Positions 59,023 to 64,000 of a stretch of DNA of 64,000 nucleotides are shown piece after piece. This DNA comes from Cryobacterium roopkundense (GTDB lineage Bacteria; Actinomycetota; Actinomycetes; Actinomycetales; Microbacteriaceae). How positions within the stretch are numbered: position 1 is the first letter of the stretch; each line of letters starts with the position of its first letter. The notes under the pieces are model-generated. The model worked only from the letters and a program-made list of their open reading frames with translations, ran no database searches and had not been told where the DNA came from. The stretch is taken from contig NZ_JACHBQ010000001.1 in NCBI RefSeq assembly GCF_014200405.1, positions 4,092,001 to 4,156,000 on the forward strand, read 5' to 3'. Position numbers and translations under genes: made by a program.

Positions 59023-60594
59023 TCAGCCCTCCAGCACCGCCATGGCCGCATTGTGCCCGCCGATGCCGCTCACGCCGCCGCCGCGTCGCGCGCCGGCTCC
59101 GCACACCAGAATTCGCGGATGCGTGGTGGCCACGCCCCAGCGCTCGGCCGCCGTCGTGCGCGGGGCGTCGTCTTCGAGGAACGGCCAGGACAGCGCCCCG
59201 TGAAAGATGTTGCCGCCGGGCAGGTTCAGGGCGAGTTCGAGGTCTCGGGTGGTCTTGGTTTCGATGCACGGGCGACCCGAGGCATCCGTCAGCAGCAGGT
59301 CTTCGATCGGTTCGGCGAGCACCGAGTTGAGCGACGCGAGCACGGCGGCCTGCAGGGTCTCGCGCAGGGCGTCGTTGCCGGCATAGCCGTTGTGCGGGTC
59401 GACCCAGCGGTCGGGGGTGTGCAGGCCGAAGACCGTGAGGGTGTGTACCCCGGCCTCGCGGAGCTCGGGCGAGAGGATGCTCGGGTCGGTGAGCGAGTGA
59501 CAGTAGATCTCGCACGGCAGGCGCTCGCCGAGTTCGCCCTGCAGCGCGGCGGCGAAGGCTCCCTCGAGCTGGGTATATGTCTCGTTGATGTGGAACGTGC
59601 CCCCGAACGCGGCCGCGGGCGGGACTGACCCGTCACGCAGCCGCGGCAGCCGGGAAAGCAGCAGGTTCACCTTCACCTGGGCGCCCTCGGGCTTGGGCGT
59701 GCCCGCGCGGTCGTGGCCGAGCAGGCCGTCGAGCACCCAGGGGGCCACGTTGCTGAGCACGTACTCGGCCGTCACAGTGTGCCGCTGTCCATCGTGCAGG
59801 TAGGCGACGGCACCGTCTGGCGTGATCGACGTGACGGTCGCGCCGGTTTCGAGCCGAGCGCCGGAAGCCAGGGCCGCCTGCTCGAGCGCGCCGGAGACGG
59901 CGCCCATGCCGCCGATCGGCACGTCCCAGTCACCGGTCTCCTGGCCGATCACGTGGTACAGAAAGCAGCGGTTCGCGTGGAGGTCGTCGCCGTCGAGCGA
60001 GGCGAATGTGCCGATCAGGCCGTCGGTCGCCACCACGCCGCGCACCAGGTCGCTCTCGAACGTGTCGCGAATCGTGGTGCCAAGCGGATGCTCGATGAAC
60101 GCGTTCCACAGGGCGTCATCGGCCACGAGCAGCCGCGCCTCCGTGCGGGTGAGCAGCGGTTCGCAGACGGTGGGGAACAGTGCACGGGCCAGCACGCCGG
60201 TGCCGTCATAGAAGGCGTTCCATGCTGCGAAATCGGCCGGGGCGACCCGGCCGAAGGAGGCCTGGGTGGCGGCGGGGTCTCCGTGGTCGACGAGCAGCCC
60301 CTGCACCGGATCGGTGGGATCGGGCGTGTACGACGAGTATCGACGCCGAGCGAGCTCAAGGTCGAGCCCGAGCTCATCCCTGATGCGCTGCGGCAGCAGG
60401 CTTACGAGGTAGGAGTAGCGCGAGAGCCGAACGTCCTGGCCGGGGAAGGCATCCGCTGACACCGCCGCACCCCCCAGATGGTCGTCACGTTCGAGCAGCA
60501 AAACTGTCTTGCCGGCCAGGGCGAGGTAGGCGGCCGCGGTGAGCCCGTTGTGTCCGCCGCCCACAATCACCACGTCAAACTCAGTTTCGGTCAT
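59023..60594 (-). CDS. Phytoene desaturase-like FAD-dependent oxidoreductase
   Basis: A 523-residue flavoprotein of the phytoene desaturase/CrtI-like group, related to PYROXD2. FAD-binding residues are FDVVIVGGGHNGLTAAAYLA (residues 6-25). GGMGAVSGALEQAALASGAR (near 215) is the family internal motif, and the C-terminal FAD segment is ILVCGAGARRGGGVSGIGGH near residue 495. The substrate cannot be read; no phytoene synthase or other carotenoid gene is present, so a carotenoid role is not supported. ATG 60594 is six bases after TAGGCT, indicating a leaderless transcript. It is divergent from the secreted cell-wall protein gene. Confidence 0.88.
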   Translation of the reverse strand: MTETEFDVVIVGGGHNGLTAAAYLALAGKTVLLLERDDHLGGAAVSADAFPGQDVRLSRYSYLVSLLPQRIRDELGLDLELARRRYSSYTPDPTDPVQGLLVDHGDPAATQASFGRVAPADFAAWNAFYDGTGVLARALFPTVCEPLLTRTEARLLVADDALWNAFIEHPLGTTIRDTFESDLVRGVVATDGLIGTFASLDGDDLHANRCFLYHVIGQETGDWDVPIGGMGAVSGALEQAALASGARLETGATVTSITPDGAVAYLHDGQRHTVTAEYVLSNVAPWVLDGLLGHDRAGTPKPEGAQVKVNLLLSRLPRLRDGSVPPAAAFGGTFHINETYTQLEGAFAAALQGELGERLPCEIYCHSLTDPSILSPELREAGVHTLTVFGLHTPDRWVDPHNGYAGNDALRETLQAAVLASLNSVLAEPIEDLLLTDASGRPCIETKTTRDLELALNLPGGNIFHGALSWPFLEDDAPRTTAAERWGVATTHPRILVCGAGARRGGGVSGIGGHNAAMAVLEG

Positions 60595-60600
60595 GACCCG

Positions 60601-60606
60601 AGCCTA
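60601..60606 (-). promoter_or_regulatory. -10 hexamer of a leaderless promoter (oxidoreductase gene)
   Basis: TAGGCT on the minus strand followed by CGGGTC and the ATG at 60594. Confidence 0.55.
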
Positions 60607-60710
60607 CGGCCGGGGCCATCGCCCGGACACGTCCCGTTCACCCGCGCGCCACGTGACCCCCTTAGACAGGAGTCACAGTAACCGCTTGCACCGCACCAGG
60701 GGGACCCCGC

Positions 60711-62624
60711 ATGAAAGCTTTCACTCCGTACCGTTTGCTTCCACGGACGGCCCTCGCGCTGGGCCTTGGGGCCGTGCTGGCCTGCGGGTTGGCTGCGCCC
60801 GCGGCATCCGCTGCCATTGTGGACGCACCCATCTCGTACTCCAGCGACACCGCGGCTCTCACGCTGTCGGCGCTCGGCAGCTACGAAACCGGAACGTTCG
60901 ACGCCTCGGCGGCCGAGATCGTCACGTACTTCGGTGGTCGGCTCTTCGTGGTGAACGCAGCCCAGGGGGCCGTAGATGTGCTCACGATTGAGGATCCCGC
61001 CAGCCCCGCCAAGCTCTATGCCCTCGCCGCCGAGGGCGCGCCTCTCAGTGCGGGTGGTGCGGTTCCGGCCGGCGCCACCGCCAACTCGGTGGCCGTGCGC
61101 GGCGACGGCCTCGGCGTGATGGCGATCGAATCTCCCACCAAGACGGATGCGGGCTGGCTCGTCTTCTTTGACGCCAACGCCGCCGTCGCGACGGTTCTCG
61201 GTGCCGTCGAGGTGGGCGCGTTGCCCGACATGGTGAGCATCTCGGCTGACGGTTCTTACGCCGTATCCGCCAATGAGGGCGAGCCGAACGACGATTTCAC
61301 CATCGACCCTGAGGGATCGGTCAGCGTCGTGACGCTGCCCGACGGCGTCTCGGCGCCGGCGCAGTCCGCCGTCAGAACGGCAGACTTCCACGATTTCGAG
61401 GCGGGTGGCAGTAAAACCCTGCCCGAGGATGTGCGCGTCTTCGGCCCCCACCTCGGCGGCAACCGGGTCTCCACCAACCTCGAGCCCGAGTACGTGGCGA
61501 TCGACGCGAACGGCCTCGTGGCCTACGTGGCGCTGCAGGAAGCCAACGCTGTGGCCGTGGTGGACCTGGCCACGGCAGAGATCACGCAGATCTGGCCGCT
61601 CGGGTTTCAGGACCACGGGGTCGAGGGCAAGGGAATCGACGCCTCCGACCGTGACCCTGAAGACGCGCCGACGGTGAACATTCAGACCTACCCAGGGCTG
61701 AAGGGAATGTATATGCCGGACGGCATGAACTCCTACACGGCCAATGAGGCAACATATCTGGTGACAGCGAACGAGGGCGATGCCCGTGAGTGGGGTGCCT
61801 ACGCAGAGGCAGTGCGCGTGAAAGACCTTGGCGCCGGCGGCCTCCTGCCCGTGTGTGCGGACAGCGCGCTCGCCGCTCTCACAGGCGACGCCGATCTCGG
61901 TCGCCTCACCGTCACCACCGAGAACGGCCTCAACGCTGGCGCAACCTGCTACGAGGAGCTCTATTCCTTCGGCTCGCGTTCATTCTCGATCTGGAATACA
62001 GATGGAACTCAGGTCTTCGACTCCGGCGACGACTTCGAACGCATCACCGCTGCGGCCAACCCCGCTTACTTCAACTCGAACCACAGCGAGTCGAATCTCG
62101 AGGGCCGCAGCGACGACAAGGGACCGGAGCCCGAAAACCTCGCCATCGGCGACGTGAACGGCCGGACCTACGCGTTCATCGGACTCGAGCGCGTGGGCGG
62201 CATCATGGTCTACGACATCGAAGACCCTGCCTCGGCCGAATTCGTGACGTACATCAACAACCGCGACTTCGCGGTGTCGATGGAGGCCTCAGTCGACGCC
62301 GGCACCGGCGCCGCCGACCTGCCCGCAGCGGGCGATCTCGGCCCCGAGGGCGTGGCCTTCATTGCCGCGAGTGACTCCGCGAGTGGTGTTCCGATGCTCG
62401 CGGTGGGTAATGAGGTCTCCGGCACCACGACGCTCTTCGCGATCGCTGCCTCCGCGGCTGCGGCCGTGCCCGGCGCCGATGGAGTTCTGGCCGAGACGGG
62501 TGCGGGCGACATGCTGGCTGCGACCGGATCAGAGCTGGCCCCGGCCGGACTGCTTGCCACCCTGCTGGTGCTCGCGGGCGCCGTGCTCGCGTTCATGTTC
62601 CGCCGCCGGGGCATCCGCTCCTAA
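60711..62624 (+). CDS. Choice-of-anchor I domain surface protein with LAxTG sorting signal
   Basis: A 637-residue secreted protein. A signal peptide ends at about residue 34 (LAAPAASA). A large seven-bladed-propeller-like region (about 50-590) with repeated strand patterns, for example VNAAQGAVDVLTIEDPASPA, LVTANEGDAREWGAYAEAVR and RVGGIMVYDIEDPASAEFV, fits the choice-of-anchor I family, related to esterase-like phytase domains. The C-terminus has LAETG and LAATG pentapeptides (about 593-597 and 602-606), a hydrophobic helix and RRR, the arrangement of sortase substrates; LAxTG is the class E motif. A 16-bp terminator follows the stop. Possibly a phosphate or sugar-phosphate binding or hydrolysing protein at the wall; this is inference. 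Confidence 0.87.
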   Translation: MKAFTPYRLLPRTALALGLGAVLACGLAAPAASAAIVDAPISYSSDTAALTLSALGSYETGTFDASAAEIVTYFGGRLFVVNAAQGAVDVLTIEDPASPAKLYALAAEGAPLSAGGAVPAGATANSVAVRGDGLGVMAIESPTKTDAGWLVFFDANAAVATVLGAVEVGALPDMVSISADGSYAVSANEGEPNDDFTIDPEGSVSVVTLPDGVSAPAQSAVRTADFHDFEAGGSKTLPEDVRVFGPHLGGNRVSTNLEPEYVAIDANGLVAYVALQEANAVAVVDLATAEITQIWPLGFQDHGVEGKGIDASDRDPEDAPTVNIQTYPGLKGMYMPDGMNSYTANEATYLVTANEGDAREWGAYAEAVRVKDLGAGGLLPVCADSALAALTGDADLGRLTVTTENGLNAGATCYEELYSFGSRSFSIWNTDGTQVFDSGDDFERITAAANPAYFNSNHSESNLEGRSDDKGPEPENLAIGDVNGRTYAFIGLERVGGIMVYDIEDPASAEFVTYINNRDFAVSMEASVDAGTGAADLPAAGDLGPEGVAFIAASDSASGVPMLAVGNEVSGTTTLFAIAASAAAAVPGADGVLAETGAGDMLAATGSELAPAGLLATLLVLAGAVLAFMFRRRGIRS

Positions 62625-62631
62625 CGACGCG

Positions 62632-62676
62632 CAAACGGATACCCCTGGCGAAGACCTCGTCAGGGGTATCCGTTTG
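62632..62676 (+). terminator. Strong terminator hairpin
   Basis: CAAACGGATACCCCTG (62632-62647) is a perfect inverted match to CAGGGGTATCCGTTTG (62661-62676), giving a 16-bp stem with a 13-base loop. It lies just past the stop of the cell-wall protein gene, and the convergent CNNM gene ends nearby. It probably works in both directions. Confidence 0.8.
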
Positions 62677-62734
62677 TCCGCGCTCGGCCGGCTCAAGCCG
62701 GTGTCAGCTCTTGCGTTCGTCTGCACACACCCGA

Positions 62735-63769
62735 TCAACCGACTGGTGACGGCACCGCGCCGTCGGCGTGCGGGAGAAGTCGCGGGAGCACGTCGGATAG
62801 GGTCACCACCCCTAGGAACCGACCGTCGTCGACCACCACCACGAGCTGCTGGCTCGTCGCGCGCATCTGGGCGAGGGCCTCGTAGACCGGGGTCTCCCCC
62901 GAGAGCGTGAGGGCGGATCGCACGAACGGAGCGGCGGGGGCATCGAGCGGGGCGAGCAGCGTATCCCTCACGTGGATGACGCCGGGAATGCCGAGGCCCG
63001 GGTCGCCGACGAGGATGCGCATGTGGCCGGACTGCGCAGCCGCGCGCTGCACGGCGCCGACAGTTGCATCATGGGCTACGACGGTGGGCGTCGCGCTGAT
63101 GTCAACGAGTGCGTCGAGACGCAGGGTCTCGAGTTCGATAGCGGCCTCGAGCTGGTCCTGGAAGGAACTGTCGAGCATGCCTGTGCGGGCCGAGAGTTCC
63201 ACGAGGTGGCGGATCGTCTCGGCGTTCTGGCCACCGACAGCGGCGCTCTCCACGGGGACTACACCTGACGCCCTGACCAGCTTGTTGGCGATGCTGTTGA
63301 TCCACAGGAGCAGGGGGCGGAACGGCCAAATGAAGATGCGGGACGGGATGCCGATTGCCTTGGCCGCTGTTTCGGGGTGAGCAATGGCCCATGATTTCGG
63401 CGCCATCTCGCCCACGACGAGGTGCAGGAACGTGACGATGAGAAGGGACAGAGTGAAGGCCAGCACACCCGCGGCCCACTCCGGAAGCCCCCACGCCGAG
63501 AAGACGGGCCCGAGCCAGGAATCGAGCGCGGGCTTGGTGACGGCGCCGAGGGCGAACGTGCAGGCGGTGATGCCCAGTTGCGCGCCAGCGAGCATCAGGG
63601 TGAGTTCGTTGACGCCCCTGAGGGCAGCACGGGCAGAGCGATCCGTCGCCGCTGTCACCTCGAGGCGGTGACGTCGCGCGCCCAGCAGCGCGAATTCGAT
63701 GACCACGAAGAACGCGCTGAGCGCGATCAGGATGACGGTGGCGATCGCCACGACAAGACCATCACTCAT
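62735..63769 (-). CDS. Hemolysin family protein (CNNM/CBS), short form
   Basis: A 344-residue membrane protein with an N-terminal CNNM (DUF21) transmembrane domain (residues 1-190, four helices; AGAQLGITACTFALGAVTKP is typical) and a C-terminal tandem CBS region (about 215-335) with ATPTVVAHDATVGAVQR and VVVVDDGRFLGVVTLSDVLP. Relatives such as CorC/YhdP handle Mg2+ or Co2+ export. The word hemolysin is historical and no toxin is implied. It overlaps the upstream gene of the same family (ATGA), so the two are coexpressed. No transporter-associated HCC domain follows the CBS part. Confidence 0.87.
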   Translation of the reverse strand: MSDGLVVAIATVILIALSAFFVVIEFALLGARRHRLEVTAATDRSARAALRGVNELTLMLAGAQLGITACTFALGAVTKPALDSWLGPVFSAWGLPEWAAGVLAFTLSLLIVTFLHLVVGEMAPKSWAIAHPETAAKAIGIPSRIFIWPFRPLLLWINSIANKLVRASGVVPVESAAVGGQNAETIRHLVELSARTGMLDSSFQDQLEAAIELETLRLDALVDISATPTVVAHDATVGAVQRAAAQSGHMRILVGDPGLGIPGVIHVRDTLLAPLDAPAAPFVRSALTLSGETPVYEALAQMRATSQQLVVVVDDGRFLGVVTLSDVLPRLLPHADGAVPSPVG

Positions 63770-64000
63770 CGTTTGGCCTCCGCCGTGTCGTCGGATCCCG
63801 GTTCGGATCCTTTCTGCGCTTCCTCGTCGTCCCCCACCGTTTCGAGGAGCCTCACGCGCACCTCGTGCGGAACGTGGCGTTCGATGCTGAGCACCTCGAT
63901 TTCGAGTGACCTGTGAACTTCGTCGTTTCGGACGAGGTCGGCAGGGTCATCGGGCAGCACGATGCGGATGGTGTCGCCGGCGACGGGCAGGCCTCCGCGC
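63766..64000 (-). CDS. Hemolysin family protein (CNNM/CBS), C-terminal part (cut by window edge)
   Basis: The last 77 or so residues of a second CNNM/CBS-type protein that continues beyond the window. The visible text RGGLPVAGDTIRIV followed by EIEVLSIERHVPHEVRVRLL is the C-terminal transporter-associated (CorC_HlyC) domain of the family. An acidic tail rich in Glu and Asp ends the protein. Its stop overlaps the ATG of the shorter family member, a common pair in Actinobacteria. Confidence 0.82.
   Translation of the reverse strand, partial: RGGLPVAGDTIRIVLPDDPADLVRNDEVHRSLEIEVLSIERHVPHEVRVRLLETVGDDEEAQKGSEPGSDDTAEAKR

Noticed and set aside
59023..60594. Oxidoreductase as a carotenoid pathway gene
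   Set aside because: It has the CrtI-like fold only; no phytoene synthase, cyclase or geranylgeranyl synthase gene is near.
62735..64000. Hemolysin label as a toxin
   Set aside because: CNNM/CBS layout indicates ion-transport proteins; the name comes from an early annotation of relatives.
1..64000. tRNA, rRNA or CRISPR loci
   Set aside because: I looked through intergenic spacers (nearly all shorter than 250 bases) and found no cloverleaf with a T-loop GTTCGA-type core in context and no regularly spaced repeat array; repeats seen are dispersed or palindromic.

Overview
The window is high-GC DNA (about two thirds G+C by eye) with dense, short-spaced genes, many GTG starts and frequent start/stop overlaps (ATGA, GTGA, TGATG, TTGA). 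Gene content (DUF222/HNH endonuclease, DUF3618, coproporphyrin-dependent heme pathway with HemQ, LAxTG-type cell-wall sorting signal, methylcitrate genes) points to an actinobacterium, most likely a member of the Microbacteriaceae; the family call is inference from gene content and word usage, not from a marker gene. I find about 60 protein genes, one intact insertion sequence, several short repeat families, and no tRNA, rRNA or CRISPR. Layout: 1-6.9 kb carries the end of a xylulokinase, an NAD-dependent epimerase-like protein, a TauE/SafE permease, the cstA-ybdD uptake pair and glycyl-tRNA synthetase. 6.9-19.5 kb is a peptide import and cell-wall peptide salvage block: a leftward unit (M20 peptidase, RpiR/MurR-type regulator, zinc alcohol dehydrogenase) diverges from a rightward unit of overlapping genes (membrane-anchored solute-binding protein, two permeases, a double ATPase, LD-carboxypeptidase, serine hydrolase), followed by a convergent GNAT acetyltransferase plus dipeptide epimerase. 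19.7-38.8 kb holds a complete set of heme genes from glutamyl-tRNA to heme (hemA, hemE, hemY, hemQ, hemH, hemC, hemD, hemB, hemL). The set is interrupted first by three small membrane-protein genes and then by a 7.6 kb insert containing an ABC1 kinase, a PadR regulator, an alpha/beta hydrolase, an IS1182-family element with a CTAG target duplication, and a DUF222/HNH gene flanked by short palindromic repeats. 39.4-47.8 kb is a probable amide or ureide catabolic island: a leftward operon of DUF5058 membrane protein, a second unnamed membrane protein, M20D amidohydrolase, carbamoylase/allantoate-hydrolase type enzyme and NtaA-type flavin monooxygenase, with a divergent tandem AsnC regulator and a convergent amidase. 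47.9-64 kb carries an ABC exporter, a cysteine-desulfurase-like protein, TrhO, a PEBP-like protein, an esterase, DUF2809, a LysE-type exporter, prpD-prpC without prpB, a thioesterase, an SRPBCC protein, a phytoene-desaturase-like oxidoreductase, a secreted cell-wall protein with LAxTG motifs, and two CNNM/CBS proteins, the last cut by the window edge. Pattern-level observations: at least eleven genes have a TAnnnT hexamer ending exactly six bases before an ATG or GTG, which indicates leaderless transcription; the heptamer GCATCCG/CGGATGC is strongly over-represented; a 123-bp element with terminal inverted repeats is present twice; and a GC-rich palindrome family sits at gene ends. The most promising candidate for an undescribed system is the DUF5058 plus partner membrane pair with its amidohydrolases and tandem AsnC regulator.
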